A stretch of DNA of 37,680 nucleotides from Massilibacteroides sp. (GTDB lineage Bacteria; Bacteroidota; Bacteroidia; Bacteroidales; Tannerellaceae): assembly GCF_028705895.1 (NCBI RefSeq), contig NZ_JAQWCQ010000037.1, positions 1-37,680 of the forward strand, written 5' to 3'. Within the stretch, counting starts at the first letter, position 1, and each line of letters begins with the position of its first letter. Of the stretch, positions 8,088-17,871 are shown one piece after another. Under the pieces are notes generated by a model, which saw nothing but the letters and a program-made list of their open reading frames with translations, searched no databases and was not told the origin of the DNA. Made by a program: the position numbers and the translations under genes.

Positions 8088-11000
8088 CGTTCCGTTTTCG
8101 AAATTCAGCTGGAGTAGTATGGAACTGTTTTTTAAAACATTGGGTAAAATAGCGCGCCGAACTAAATCCTGTTTGATCAGCAATCTCCGTAATCTGTGTT
8201 GACTGGTTTTCTTTTAATAATCGGGCGGCAAAGTTCAATTTATAGTTCAGAACAAAATCATTTGGGGTCATTCCGGTTAGTCCTTTGAATTTGGTATAGA
8301 AGGAGCTCCTACTTAAACCAAGTTGTTTAGCCAAAGCATTCATGTCGAAGTCCGGGTTATTGAGATTCTCAAGAATTGTTTGGCTGATTAGTTCGAGAAA
8401 TTCCTGATCAATAGGATTTGTTGCAAGCAAGGTAGATTCCGGCATTTCCTGTTTTGTATATTTTTGTTTCAATGCCACGCGATTACGTATGATACTACTG
8501 CATTCAGCCAGTAAGAGTTTAGAATCAAAAGGTTTTGTGATATAAGCGTCTGCCCCTGATTTATAAGCTTCCATAGAATGCTCCTGAGAGGTTAGGGCCG
8601 TAAGCAAAACAACGGGAATATGACAAAGACTAAAATTATTCTTTATTTCGACACATAAGTCTGTTCCGCTCATTTCGGGCATCATGACATCACTCAGAAT
8701 CAGATCCGGCATAACCTCAACAGCTTTTCTCAATCCGTCTTTCCCGTTTGTTGCCGTGTAAATAGTATAAACCGGATTAAACAAGCTTACTAATACCTGA
8801 AGCAATTCTTCATTATCTTCCACGATTAATATGCTGTATATAGCCTTTTTCTCTTTAATAAAGTCTGCTTCAGACTCGTTCAACTCTGCAAAAACCGGTA
8901 TATCCACCTCTTTTATCGCCGTTTTTTCGAACGAAACTTCCCCTTCCTTAAAATGCTCTTTTCCTTTCTTTAAACGGATCATGAATATACTTCCATATCC
9001 CGGTTTGCTTTCTACCTGTAAGTTCCCGTGATGTAATTCCACAATGCTTTTAGCCAAAGACAGACCTATCCCGCTTCCATGTGCTGAAGACGTATCATTA
9101 ATTTTATTTGTACTCTGATAAAAACGATTAAAAATTTTACAGATTTCTTCCGGTTCAATTCCGATACCGTTGTCAATTATTTTTATAGAAGCCTCATCCT
9201 CAAAGTCTTCTATGACGACTTCTATTATTCCGTTGGCTTCTGTAAATTTAAACGCATTTGAAAGAAGGTTGAAAACCGTCTTTTGCATTTGCTTTGCATC
9301 AATCCAACAACATGTGGGATCATTGGAAGCCTGAAAGGTGTAGTCTATATTTTTATTCTTTGCAACATCCTGAAAAGACAAGTAAATCTCTTTGGTAAAA
9401 GAGACCAGATTCTCTTCGGATACTTTCAACTTTAAAAAACCTTGTTCCAGTTTTCTGAAATCGAGCAATTCACTAATCAGACTTCGCATCTGATTTGAAT
9501 TCTTATATATTTTCAACAATTTACTATATAGAAACGGGTCGGTTTTACAGCGTTGCAGAAGCAGTTCTATCTGCGACATGATAAGTGTTAAAGGAGTCCG
9601 AAATTCGTGAGAAATATTTGAGAAAAATTGAAGTTTCTCCTGATTAAGTTCTTCTATGCGTTCTTTTTCTTTTCGTTCAAATTTAAGGGAGGTATTCAGA
9701 ACAAGTTCCGCCTGTTTAAAACGTAAGTAACGGTAAATTATGCCAAAGAAGACAATGAAATAGATTAAAAAGGCAAGAGGTGTAGCATAGAAAGGTGATT
9801 TAACGACAACTCCCATTTTAATTGTCCTTTGCGGATTTTGTTTCTCACGTACATATAATGTGTATTTCCCGGGATTCAGATTGGTATAAGATATTTTCTG
9901 GTCTGTATTGGTAATCCATTTGTCGTCAAAGCCATCCATCATATATTCATATAAAGGGGTTTCGAGCGTATTGATATAATTGTTTGTCGAAAATGTAAAA
10001 ATCAGGTTGTTCTGATTATGTTTTAGTCTTATTTCCTGTGTGTAAGGAAGCGAAGTCTTGAGAATGGTAGAATTTGCTTCCGGGTGGACTAACTCATTGT
10101 TGACGAATAAAGAAGAAAAGAAAAGATTATAGTCTTTCTCCGGAATGAAAAGAGCATCTTCATAGAATGATGTTAAGCCATCAACGCCTCCTACAAAGAT
10201 TTCGCCATCTTCACATACATACATTCCACAACCGAAATTTATACCCGAAATGGGCAAAGCCGTACCCAAAGTAATGGCGATAAACTTTTTCTCTTCAGGA
10301 GAGAAGTAGCTAAGACCTTTTTCTCCTGAGACGAGCAACTTCCCCCGTTTCGTTTGTACAATATCGTAACAATAATTGCTTTGTATCCGATTATTTTCGA
10401 CAGTATAATGAGTGAACTCTTCGCTCTCAGGGTTCAACTCAAACAATCCCGAACCTCTCGTCCCAAAGAAAATATGGCCTCGGTTATCTTCGAATATTTT
10501 GTTGACAGAATAAAGCCTTGATCCATTATGTGGAAGTTCATATATAGACTTGTCATTTTCGTCTTTTATACTTGTACGAATAATATAACCGCTTCCCTGA
10601 TTCCAGATATTCCCCTTTGAATCTATAAAAAATAAATATGCGCTTGACTTATGCTCATGTGTGAACAATGGAGAAATAATACCGTCGTCAAGAGACATCT
10701 TTAACAGACCTTTCCTTGTAACAAAAATCAACTGTTCATTATTATACAGCTCTATATGATTCACTACCTCATCTGCTAATTCCGGATGATTGTCCGGAAA
10801 AACCCTTTTTATATTATTGAACGTTTTGTCTGTCAGGTTATAAATTGACAATCCTCCCATATGTGTCCCGATGTATAGTTTATTTCTTTCCGGACTATAA
10901 CAGATTGATTTCAAATTGTCGTGAGATATCGAATTTCTTGAACCATCGGTCGTAAAATGCGTGAATATTTTCTTCTCTCTATCAAAGAAATTCAATCCTC

Positions 11001-12069
11001 CTCCTTCAGTACAAATCCAAAGATTGTGGTTTTTATCTTCTCTCATGTTTCCCACGAAAGGATAACTCACGCAGTCGTTACGAGAATTATCGGCAGAATA
11101 ATAAGTAAATATATCGGCTTCGGGGTTAAAATAATGTACTCCTCCATAATATGTACCTATCCATAGAGATCCCTGTTTGTCTTTGTAGGTAGAAAAAACA
11201 GAAGAATGAGCAAGACTGCCCGGGATAACGTCTCTGGAATAAACATTAAATGTTTTTGTTTGTGGATTATAAACATTAAGTCCGAGAAATGTTCCTATCC
11301 AGATATTTCCTTTTTCATCTTCGGCAAAACTCCTTATATGACTACTTGACAGGCTATTCGGATTAGTCGGTTCGTGCATGAATTTCTTTATACTACCATC
11401 GGGCTTTAGCCTGAACATTCCGTTTTCTCTTGTAGCAACCCAAAGATTTTTGTTAGAATCTTCAAACAAGTCATAGATATCTTCATTCGGTACAAAAATT
11501 TTGGTTTCTCCTGCATAATGACAATAAAGACCTCCTCTGGTGGCAATCCACAATCGTTTTTCTGTATCAATGAATAGTTTATATATATTGGCGTTTTCTA
11601 TTCTTAATTTAAAATCGTAGGTGTTCGTTTTTCCCTTCCAGATACAGATGGAGTCGTTCATTGCAAACCATACTTGTTGATCGTGACAAAGAACGGTTTT
11701 AATGTTTTGAGAAATGAGTCTATTAAATTTTTCTGTCTTCAGATCATAACGAAACAAAGCGGAATTGTCTGAAACAAAATACATATTTCCATTCTTGTCT
11801 CCGGTTATTGATTCTATCGCATTGCCCGGCGAAATGCCATAAGGTAATTCCTTTAATGAATTGGTCGGCTTATAAGAGATCGTTGTATTCCCGTCATACA
11901 TACTTAATCCTTCCTCCGTACCAAACCACATCCGTCCGAGTTCATCCTGATAGATTGTCATAACAGACAGCTGCGCTAATCCGTCTTTCATTCCAATATG
12001 TTTGAAATAAATAGGATAAGCATTTGAACTAATGAAAAGCAAAAGTAAGGTTAACCATCTATTGACCAT
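8077..12069 (-). CDS. Hybrid two-component system sensor/AraC-type regulator (HTCS) of the PUL
   Basis: One protein combines the sensor kinase and response regulator that control PUL transcription on sensing an oligosaccharide in the periplasm. I start it at the ATG at 12069 (1330 residues), which directly precedes the signal sequence MVNRWLTLLLLFISS. A TTG nine codons upstream is less likely. Domains in order: a periplasmic two-bladed Reg_prop beta-propeller (repeats such as MWFGTEEGLSMYDG, LWIATRGGLY, IWIGTFLGLNVY), a Y_Y_Y domain near residues 690-755, a transmembrane helix near 764-782, HisKA with SHEFRTPL (His821), HATPase (NLLSNAFKFT, DNGIGIE, GSGIGLSL), a receiver (VEDNEE, LSDVMMPEMSG, Asp1127) and a C-terminal AraC HTH (LAKQLGLSRSSFYTKFKG, IADQTGFSSARYFTQCFKK). 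All catalytic residues are present. It converges on the lyase/GH88 operon, the usual arrangement for the cognate regulator. Confidence 0.95.
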   Translation of the reverse strand: MVNRWLTLLLLFISSNAYPIYFKHIGMKDGLAQLSVMTIYQDELGRMWFGTEEGLSMYDGNTTISYKPTNSLKELPYGISPGNAIESITGDKNGNMYFVSDNSALFRYDLKTEKFNRLISQNIKTVLCHDQQVWFAMNDSICIWKGKTNTYDFKLRIENANIYKLFIDTEKRLWIATRGGLYCHYAGETKIFVPNEDIYDLFEDSNKNLWVATRENGMFRLKPDGSIKKFMHEPTNPNSLSSSHIRSFAEDEKGNIWIGTFLGLNVYNPQTKTFNVYSRDVIPGSLAHSSVFSTYKDKQGSLWIGTYYGGVHYFNPEADIFTYYSADNSRNDCVSYPFVGNMREDKNHNLWICTEGGGLNFFDREKKIFTHFTTDGSRNSISHDNLKSICYSPERNKLYIGTHMGGLSIYNLTDKTFNNIKRVFPDNHPELADEVVNHIELYNNEQLIFVTRKGLLKMSLDDGIISPLFTHEHKSSAYLFFIDSKGNIWNQGSGYIIRTSIKDENDKSIYELPHNGSRLYSVNKIFEDNRGHIFFGTRGSGLFELNPESEEFTHYTVENNRIQSNYCYDIVQTKRGKLLVSGEKGLSYFSPEEKKFIAITLGTALPISGINFGCGMYVCEDGEIFVGGVDGLTSFYEDALFIPEKDYNLFFSSLFVNNELVHPEANSTILKTSLPYTQEIRLKHNQNNLIFTFSTNNYINTLETPLYEYMMDGFDDKWITNTDQKISYTNLNPGKYTLYVREKQNPQRTIKMGVVVKSPFYATPLAFLIYFIVFFGIIYRYLRFKQAELVLNTSLKFERKEKERIEELNQEKLQFFSNISHEFRTPLTLIMSQIELLLQRCKTDPFLYSKLLKIYKNSNQMRSLISELLDFRKLEQGFLKLKVSEENLVSFTKEIYLSFQDVAKNKNIDYTFQASNDPTCCWIDAKQMQKTVFNLLSNAFKFTEANGIIEVVIEDFEDEASIKIIDNGIGIEPEEICKIFNRFYQSTNKINDTSSAHGSGIGLSLAKSIVELHHGNLQVESKPGYGSIFMIRLKKGKEHFKEGEVSFEKTAIKEVDIPVFAELNESEADFIKEKKAIYSILIVEDNEELLQVLVSLFNPVYTIYTATNGKDGLRKAVEVMPDLILSDVMMPEMSGTDLCVEIKNNFSLCHIPVVLLTALTSQEHSMEAYKSGADAYITKPFDSKLLLAECSSIIRNRVALKQKYTKQEMPESTLLATNPIDQEFLELISQTILENLNNPDFDMNALAKQLGLSRSSFYTKFKGLTGMTPNDFVLNYKLNFAARLLKENQSTQITEIADQTGFSSARYFTQCFKKQFHTTPAEFRKRNEKN

Positions 12070-12093
12070 AATCCAGTATTTTGAACTGAAATT

Positions 12094-12101
12094 CAAAGAT
12101 A
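12094..12101 (-). promoter_or_regulatory. Putative -7 box of the HTCS promoter
   Basis: Read on the minus strand this is TATCTTTG, matching the Bacteroidales -7 consensus TAnnTTTG, 24 bases before the HTCS ATG. I see no good -33 TTTG at the right distance because the dipeptidase terminator occupies that position. Confidence 0.4.
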
Positions 12102-12102
12102 C

Positions 12103-12140
12103 AAAAAAAACTGCCGTATTGCAGAAGCATGTACGGCAGT
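12103..12140 (-). terminator. Intrinsic terminator of the dipeptidase gene
   Basis: On the minus strand ACTGCCGTA (12140-12132) pairs perfectly with TACGGCAGT (12118-12110) across a 13-base loop, followed at once by a T-run (12110-12103). It lies 17 bases past the stop codon of the dipeptidase gene. Confidence 0.9.
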
Positions 12141-12157
12141 CAGGCTTATTGAATGAA

Positions 12158-13612
12158 TTAAATATTCTCTAACGTTGTTATTATAAATTTCCAGACTTTC
12201 TCAACAGATGGAATATTTACCCGTTCGTCTGGTGAATGGGGATGTTCCAGATCAGGACCTATTGAAATCATATCCATATCCGGATAGGCTCCTTGTATAA
12301 TTCCGCATTCCAGACCGGCATGCATCACCTTAACTGAAGGCTCTTTTCCGTATAGTTTCAGATAGGTTTCTTTCATTACATTTAAAATCGGAGAATTAAT
12401 ATTGGGCTGCCAACCGTTATATCCACCTCCCTGTTCGACTTTTGCTCCTGCTAAAGCAAAAACGCTTTCTAAACTTGAGCAAACAGCCTGTTTTCTTGAT
12501 TCCGAAGAACTACGTACTAATATTTTTATATCGACAAGTCCGTTCGCTATTTTCACTAATGCAAGATTTGAAGAAGATTCGACTGTACCCGGAAAGTCGG
12601 ATAACATGCTTATTACTCCATTTTGACAAGCTTCAACAGCATTGATCAGATCATCTTGTATCTCCTCAGGAATTAACGAAGAAGGCAGAGGTTCTTCTGT
12701 TGCTACGAATGAGATATTATCTTCTATGCCCGCATATTCCGTTTTATACATGTCTTGATAGTCGGATACGATCTCCCACAATGCCTCCGCGTTATCTCCG
12801 GGAATTGTTATCACAGCAAAAGTTTCACGTGGAATGGCATTCCTCAGGGATCCTCCTTCAACAGAGGCAAGTCTTGCGCCATAATCACAAACGGCTTCTT
12901 TGAGGAAGCGGAACATTAATTTATTTGCATTTGCTCTGCCCAAATGAATATCAACACCTGAATGCCCGCCTTTAAGCCCTGTCAGACTTAACTTAACGGC
13001 AACATCGCCTTCAGGAATATACGTATCATTCTTAAATTGAAGAGAAATATTCAGATCGGCACCTCCGGCACAACCCACAAATAATTCTCCTTCTTCTTCC
13101 GAGTCGCAGTTGATTAGAATAGTTCCTTTCAGGAAACCGGGCTTCAGACCGAACGCTCCATCCATCCCGACTTCTTCATCCACAGTGAACAGAGCTTCAA
13201 CAGGGCCATGCTTTAATGAATCATCGGATAAAACAGCCATAGCCAATGCTGCTCCGATCCCGTTATCTGCGCCTAACGTAGTGTCTCTGGCTGTTACCCA
13301 TTCACCATCAATATAGGCATCAATAGGATCCTTCTCAAAATCATGTTTAACCTGAGAGTTCTTCTGAGGTACCATATCTAAGTGGGATTGCAGGATAGTT
13401 GTCGGGCGATTTTCAAGACCCGGGGTAGCAGGTTTACGGATCAGGACATTTCCTACTTCATCCTGAGAAGTTTCGAGGCCTAACGTTTTTCCGAAATTAA
13501 GAACATAGCGGGTTACGGCTTCCATTTTACCTGTTGGACGTGGAATTTGTGTGAGATCATAAAAATAACCCCAGACATGCTTTGGCGAAAGATTTCTTAA
13601 TTCTGCTGACAT
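12158..13612 (-). CDS. pepD: Aminoacyl-histidine dipeptidase (peptidase D, M20C family)
   Basis: A cytosolic di-zinc dipeptidase that splits Xaa-His dipeptides such as carnosine. I start it at the ATG at 13612 (485 residues, the normal family length). A longer frame running back into the neighbouring gene is an artefact. Visible metal and catalytic motifs in order: SHLDM (His77, Asp79), LGADNGIGAALAM (Asp116), TVDEEVGMDGAF (Glu146/147), INCDSEEEGELF (Asp170), the dimerisation-domain GLKGGHSGVDIHLGRANA, and C-terminal EHPHSPDERV (His458 or His460). No signal peptide. It lies 46 bases downstream of the flippase-like membrane protein on the same strand and ends at a strong terminator, so the two probably form an operon. 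A functional link between them is not obvious. Confidence 0.93.
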   Translation of the reverse strand: MSAELRNLSPKHVWGYFYDLTQIPRPTGKMEAVTRYVLNFGKTLGLETSQDEVGNVLIRKPATPGLENRPTTILQSHLDMVPQKNSQVKHDFEKDPIDAYIDGEWVTARDTTLGADNGIGAALAMAVLSDDSLKHGPVEALFTVDEEVGMDGAFGLKPGFLKGTILINCDSEEEGELFVGCAGGADLNISLQFKNDTYIPEGDVAVKLSLTGLKGGHSGVDIHLGRANANKLMFRFLKEAVCDYGARLASVEGGSLRNAIPRETFAVITIPGDNAEALWEIVSDYQDMYKTEYAGIEDNISFVATEEPLPSSLIPEEIQDDLINAVEACQNGVISMLSDFPGTVESSSNLALVKIANGLVDIKILVRSSSESRKQAVCSSLESVFALAGAKVEQGGGYNGWQPNINSPILNVMKETYLKLYGKEPSVKVMHAGLECGIIQGAYPDMDMISIGPDLEHPHSPDERVNIPSVEKVWKFIITTLENI

Positions 13613-13658
13613 AGCTTGAAGATTTAATTTATATAATACAAATGATCGTATTCTGATA

Positions 13659-14660
13659 TCAGGCAGCCGATTTATACTCTTTGTTTGCAATAGGCAATGC
13701 AATGATTCCAAATAATCCGCATAACCCCGTCCACACTGTCTGAACGGTATGAACGACAAGAGCAAATGCTGCGGCATCCGTTTCTTTTACTCCAAAAAGA
13801 ACTAACGTGGCAATAACCATGAAATGCCAAGGGCCTATTCCTCCTTGAACGGGTACGGCAACACCAATGCTACTCATTGTAAAAGCGATCAAACCAACCC
13901 CGACTCCGAGATCGCGGGTAAAGTCGAACGCATAGAACGTGATGTAAAAATAACAAAAATATCCAACCCATATAAATAAGGTCTGCAATAAAAACAGCCC
14001 TTTGCGTTTCATTAACCAGATACTTTTTATTCCTTCCCAGATATTTTTAAACATATTCTTGGCCTTTTGTACCAATGTAAAATGGCTCATATATTTAAAC
14101 ACAAACCAGATGGCAACAACCAGAATGACACCTACTACATAAATCCAGATCGAATTGAAGATAGATTGGAAACCATCGAAGAGAGCCGGGTTTTTAGCTA
14201 AGAAACGGGAAAAGAAACTAAAATTAAAGATGAAAATAAATAAGGTTATCAAGCCGACCATAATAGAGTCGCTTATTCTGTCCACAAATAAAGTCCCGAG
14301 CAATTTTGTGAAAGATATTTTCTCATAGCGTGTAATCACACCGCATCTCCACACTTCGCCCACTCGCGGCAAAACAAGATTTAATGCATAATTACCCAAA
14401 ACCGCATAGATGATATTGCTGGTCTTAAACCGTTCTCCGAGAGACTCGATAAGTAAGCCCCAACGATAAGAACGTATGATATTTGCTCCGAGTCCGAAAA
14501 ATAACGACAAAAAGATTATGTCGTATCTCACGCCTTTTTTTATTACTTCAAATATTTCCTGAAAGTCCATCTCCCTGTATAAATACCAGAGAAGTAAGCA
14601 GCCGAATGCCAAAGGGATAAAGACCTTAACAAATGTGCGCAGAATGCTTTTAAAATCCAT
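13659..14660 (-). CDS. Lysylphosphatidylglycerol synthase TM-region / UPF0104 family membrane protein
   Basis: A polytopic inner-membrane protein of 333 residues with about eight hydrophobic helices (for example FIPLAFGCLLLWYL, IIFLSLFFGLGANII, IWIYVVGVILVVAIW). It belongs to the family named after the transmembrane half of MprF (YbhN/AglD-like). Family marks visible are IIRSYRWGLLI, NYALNLVLPRVGEVWRCGVI and FVDRISDSIMVGL in the N-terminal half, and VPVQGGIGPWHFMV near the C-terminus. It lacks the cytosolic aminoacyl-transfer domain of full MprF, so flippase-like lipid movement is more likely than lipid synthesis. The substrate is unknown. It heads a two-gene operon with pepD and is divergent from rsmA. 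Confidence 0.85.
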   Translation of the reverse strand: MDFKSILRTFVKVFIPLAFGCLLLWYLYREMDFQEIFEVIKKGVRYDIIFLSLFFGLGANIIRSYRWGLLIESLGERFKTSNIIYAVLGNYALNLVLPRVGEVWRCGVITRYEKISFTKLLGTLFVDRISDSIMVGLITLFIFIFNFSFFSRFLAKNPALFDGFQSIFNSIWIYVVGVILVVAIWFVFKYMSHFTLVQKAKNMFKNIWEGIKSIWLMKRKGLFLLQTLFIWVGYFCYFYITFYAFDFTRDLGVGVGLIAFTMSSIGVAVPVQGGIGPWHFMVIATLVLFGVKETDAAAFALVVHTVQTVWTGLCGLFGIIALPIANKEYKSAA

Positions 14661-14689
14661 ATACTATAAGGATACTAATATTTTTATTG

Positions 14690-14697
14690 TACTTTTG
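14690..14697 (+). promoter_or_regulatory. Putative -7 box for rsmA-mgtE
   Basis: TACTTTTG matches TAnnTTTG and lies 59 bases before the rsmA ATG. No convincing -33 element is visible, so this is a weak call. Confidence 0.35.
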
Positions 14698-14705
14698 TGC
14701 TCCGA

Positions 14706-14713
14706 CAAAGATA
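14706..14713 (-). promoter_or_regulatory. Putative -7 box for the UPF0104 membrane protein/pepD operon
   Basis: On the minus strand this reads TATCTTTG (TAnnTTTG), 45 bases before the ATG at 14660. With the box at 14690-14697 it would make a compact divergent promoter pair. No clear -33 element is seen. Confidence 0.38.
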
Positions 14714-14756
14714 AACATTATAATTAAAAACTAACGGATTACAATACAGGAAGTGG

Positions 14757-15563
14757 ATGAGGATGGTGAGAGCAAAGAAAGCGTTAGGGCAGCATTTCTT
14801 GAAAGATTTGCAGGTCGCACGACGTATAGCGGAAACTCTTTCCGACTATACAAAACTGCCTGTCCTCGAAGTAGGGCCGGGTATGGGAGTGCTTACTCGC
14901 TTCTTATTAGACGAGGGGCATAACCTTTCTGTTATTGAAATAGATAGAGAATCTGTAGTTTACTTGCAAGAACATTTTCCCGAATTAGACGGACGTATTA
15001 TTGAAGGAGACTTTCTCAAGCTTGATCTTGGCGAGCTTTTCTCTTCCCAATTCTGTGTGATTGGCAACTATCCATATAATATTTCCAGCCAGATTTTTTT
15101 CAGAATATTAGATTTCAAAGATAAGATACCCTGTTGTTCCGGTATGTTACAGAAGGAAGTGGCCGAACGCCTCGCCTCGCCTCCCGGAAGTAAAGCCTAT
15201 GGTATCCTGAGTGTTCTATTACAAGCGTGGTATGACGTTGAATACCTTTTCACAGTTAGTGAGACGGTGTTCGACCCTCCTCCGAAGGTGAAGAGTGGGG
15301 TAATACGAGTCACCCGCAATGGGCGGACATCTTTAGGGTGCGATGAGAAATTATTTAAAACAGTGGTTAAAACGACCTTTAATCAACGTCGGAAAACCTT
15401 ACGTAATTCGATCAAGCCTATACTTGGTAAAGAATGTCCGGACTATAATTTACCCTTATTCGACAAACGCCCTGAACAACTTTCTGTTGAGCAGTTTGTT
15501 GAACTTACAGAGATAGTAGAGCGTAATCTGAGAACCAGTCCGGAGACAGAGACTCCGGCGTAA
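14757..15563 (+). CDS. rsmA: 16S rRNA (adenine1518/1519-N6)-dimethyltransferase RsmA/KsgA
   Basis: The enzyme dimethylates two adjacent adenines in the 3' hairpin of 16S rRNA during late assembly of the small ribosomal subunit. The 268-residue sequence begins with the family signature KKALGQHFLKD. It has the SAM-binding loop VLEVGPGMGVLT (Gly40-Gly44), the acidic IEIDRE, and the catalytic motif NYPYNIS (104-110, the N-x-P-Y/F motif of N6-adenine methyltransferases). The C-terminal part has VFDPPPKVKSGVI and TFNQRRKTLRN, both typical of KsgA. Two close ATGs exist (14757 and 14763), and I use the first. mgtE follows 12 bases later, so they are likely co-transcribed. Confidence 0.96.
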   Translation: MRMVRAKKALGQHFLKDLQVARRIAETLSDYTKLPVLEVGPGMGVLTRFLLDEGHNLSVIEIDRESVVYLQEHFPELDGRIIEGDFLKLDLGELFSSQFCVIGNYPYNISSQIFFRILDFKDKIPCCSGMLQKEVAERLASPPGSKAYGILSVLLQAWYDVEYLFTVSETVFDPPPKVKSGVIRVTRNGRTSLGCDEKLFKTVVKTTFNQRRKTLRNSIKPILGKECPDYNLPLFDKRPEQLSVEQFVELTEIVERNLRTSPETETPA

Positions 15564-15575
15564 AGCCAGACTCCC

Positions 15576-16922
15576 ATGATTGAATTGACAAAAGAATATA
15601 TCGAGAAGTTCCGTAACATTATCGAGCAAAAAGACGAGACACAGGCCAAAGAGTTATTACAAGAGCTTCATCCTGCCGATATCGCCGAATTATACAAAGA
15701 AGTAGATCTGAAAGAGGCTATTTTCCTCTACCTCCTTCTTGATGGTGAAAAGGCCGCGGATGTATTGATGGAGCTGGATGATGATGAGCGCCACAAGCTA
15801 CTCAAAGAACTACCCAATGAAGTAATCGCGAAACAGTTTGTCGATAATATGGAGACAGACGATGCGGTGGACCTGATGCGTGAACTGGACGAAGAAAGAC
15901 AGGAAGAAATCCTTTCTCATATTCAGGACGTAGAACAGGCCGGCGATATTATCGATCTGTTAAAATACGACGAAGACACTGCCGGGGGATTAATGGGTAC
16001 GGAAATGATCGTAGTAAACGAGAACTGGAGTATGCCCCGTTGTATTGATGAAATGAGACTTCAGGCGGAAGAGGTAGATGAAATATATTATGTTTATGTA
16101 GTGGACGATGACGAACGCCTGAAAGGTGTTTTGCCTCTAAAAAAACTAATTACCAATCCTTCCGTTTCAAAGATTAAGCATGTAATGAAGAAAGAACCGA
16201 TCGTCGTACACGAAGACGACCGGGTGGAAGAGGTTGTTCAGGCAATTGAGAAATACGACTTAGTCGCTCTGCCGGTTGTGGACAGTATCGGACGTTTGGT
16301 GGGACGCATTACGATTGATGATGTGATGGATGAGATCCGTGAACAACACGAACGTGACTATCAATTAGCATCCGGTATCTCGCAAGACGTAGAAACATCA
16401 GATAATGTATTCTTACAAACGGCGGCACGCCTTCCCTGGTTATTGATCGGAATGATCGGTGGATTGGGCAATTCTCTTATATTGGGAGGCTTTGAAGGTA
16501 GTTTTGCCTCCAACCCGAAAATGGTACTTTTCATACCGATGATTGGGGCAACAGGAGGGAATGTAGGGATACAATCCTCTGCAATCGTAGTGCAGGGTTT
16601 AGCGAACAACACCTTGAAACCGGAAAATATCCTACCGCAGTTAGGAAAAGAATTGGTTGTTTCGTTAATCAACGCCAGTATAATCAGTCTTATCGTATTT
16701 GTTTACAATTTCTTTATGCTGGGAGATAGCGGTATAACAGCTTCCGTTTCATTAAGCTTATTTACTGTAGTTCTTTTTGCCAGTATCTTTGGAACAGTCG
16801 TTCCCATCACTCTTTCTAAGTTAAAAATAGATCCGGCATTAGCTACAGGGCCATTTATTACGATTACAAATGATATTATCGGAATGATGATTTATATGTT
16901 CATAGCTTCGGCTTTGACATAG
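15576..16922 (+). CDS. mgtE: MgtE-family magnesium transporter
   Basis: A Mg2+-gated inner-membrane channel/transporter. The 448-residue protein has the canonical layout: an acidic MgtE N-domain (LHPADIAELY, LLKELPNEV, LMRELDEERQEEIL), two CBS domains (about residues 140-265, including VLPLKKLITN and ALPVVDSIGRLVGRITIDDVMDEI), then the membrane domain of about five helices starting at WLLIGMIGG. The membrane domain has the pore-lining PMIGATGGNVGIQSS stretch and a C-terminal region with PITLSKLKIDPALATGPFITITND. All parts are intact. It is the second gene of the rsmA operon and ends 12 bases from the convergent ribonuclease Z gene, with no obvious terminator between them. Confidence 0.95.
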   Translation: MIELTKEYIEKFRNIIEQKDETQAKELLQELHPADIAELYKEVDLKEAIFLYLLLDGEKAADVLMELDDDERHKLLKELPNEVIAKQFVDNMETDDAVDLMRELDEERQEEILSHIQDVEQAGDIIDLLKYDEDTAGGLMGTEMIVVNENWSMPRCIDEMRLQAEEVDEIYYVYVVDDDERLKGVLPLKKLITNPSVSKIKHVMKKEPIVVHEDDRVEEVVQAIEKYDLVALPVVDSIGRLVGRITIDDVMDEIREQHERDYQLASGISQDVETSDNVFLQTAARLPWLLIGMIGGLGNSLILGGFEGSFASNPKMVLFIPMIGATGGNVGIQSSAIVVQGLANNTLKPENILPQLGKELVVSLINASIISLIVFVYNFFMLGDSGITASVSLSLFTVVLFASIFGTVVPITLSKLKIDPALATGPFITITNDIIGMMIYMFIASALT

Positions 16923-16934
16923 GCTGAAATCACC

Positions 16935-17849
16935 TTACACGGGAAGAATCATACTCTCCAGTCCGAGTATTGTATCAGGAAATACTCGGTCTGCTTCTTC
17001 TTTCAACACAGACAGATCGTCATATCGGGCAGAATAATGCCCGATCACTAATTTCTTTGCTTTTGCACGCAATGCTATTTCAGCGGCCTGAGCAGCTGTT
17101 GAGTGAAAGGTTTCTTTTGCCCTTATTTTCTCGTCTTCTCCAAAAGTAGCTTCGTGATATAACAGATCCACGCCTTCTATCAGTGGGATAATATCCGGAT
17201 TAAAAGCCGTATCTGAACAATAGGCATATTTTTTAGGCGGTGTAGCCGGACGTGTCAAACGAGAATTAGGAACAACTTCTCCTTCCTCTGTTATATAATC
17301 ATCCCCTTGTTTGATGTCTTTCAATTTCCTGACAGGTATTTGGTAGAAGTCCACCATCTCACGAATGATATGTGCCTCACGCGGCTTTTCAACAAAAAGA
17401 AATCCGCAAGTCGGGATACGATGTTTTAAGGGAATAGAAAAAACACTGACCGACCGATCCTCCATTACAAGGGCATGTTTATAGGGATCTATAAAATTAA
17501 ACTTAACCTCAAAAGGCAAATTCTTACAGAACACGTCTAATACAGGCTTCATATAATTTTCTATTTCCTGTACGGCATGAATAGTGATAGAGGCTGTTCT
17601 ACCCAGCAGGCCAAGTGTAGAAAGTAAACCCGGCAGACCAAAACAGTGGTCTCCGTGAAGATGGGAAATAAAAATATGATTAAGTCGATTAAACCGTATT
17701 CGCATTCTGCGCATTTGAAGTTGCGTTCCTTCGCCACAATCAATCATGTATAGTTTATCTCTCAGATCAATCACCTGAGATGTCGGGAGATGTCTGGTCG
17801 TCGGCAAAGCGGAGCCACAGCCAAGTATATTCAGATTAAAGTCTGCCAT
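16935..17849 (-). CDS. rnz: Ribonuclease Z
   Basis: A zinc-dependent endonuclease of the metallo-beta-lactamase fold that trims tRNA 3' ends. The 304-residue protein has the tRNase Z features in order: ILGCGSALPT near the start, DCGEGTQLQMRR, the metal motif SHLHGDHCFGLPG (His63, His65, Asp67, His68), a flexible-arm-like region around 145-190, YCSDTAFNPD, LYHEATFGEDE and IGHYSARY (the final His ligand). Length fits the short bacterial form. It is monocistronic on the minus strand, convergent with mgtE and divergent from the M16 protease. Confidence 0.96.
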   Translation of the reverse strand: MADFNLNILGCGSALPTTRHLPTSQVIDLRDKLYMIDCGEGTQLQMRRMRIRFNRLNHIFISHLHGDHCFGLPGLLSTLGLLGRTASITIHAVQEIENYMKPVLDVFCKNLPFEVKFNFIDPYKHALVMEDRSVSVFSIPLKHRIPTCGFLFVEKPREAHIIREMVDFYQIPVRKLKDIKQGDDYITEEGEVVPNSRLTRPATPPKKYAYCSDTAFNPDIIPLIEGVDLLYHEATFGEDEKIRAKETFHSTAAQAAEIALRAKAKKLVIGHYSARYDDLSVLKEEADRVFPDTILGLESMILPV

Positions 17850-17871
17850 GAAAAAATACTCATTTAGGGTT

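Noticed and set aside
12402-12645. Small open frames on the plus strand opposite the dipeptidase gene
   Set aside because: They are antisense to a fully conserved enzyme and show no start signals or known domains.
13613-13777. N-terminal extension of the dipeptidase overlapping the upstream membrane-protein gene
   Set aside because: The extension overlaps a real gene by more than 100 bases and has no family similarity; MSAEL at 13612 gives the normal family length.
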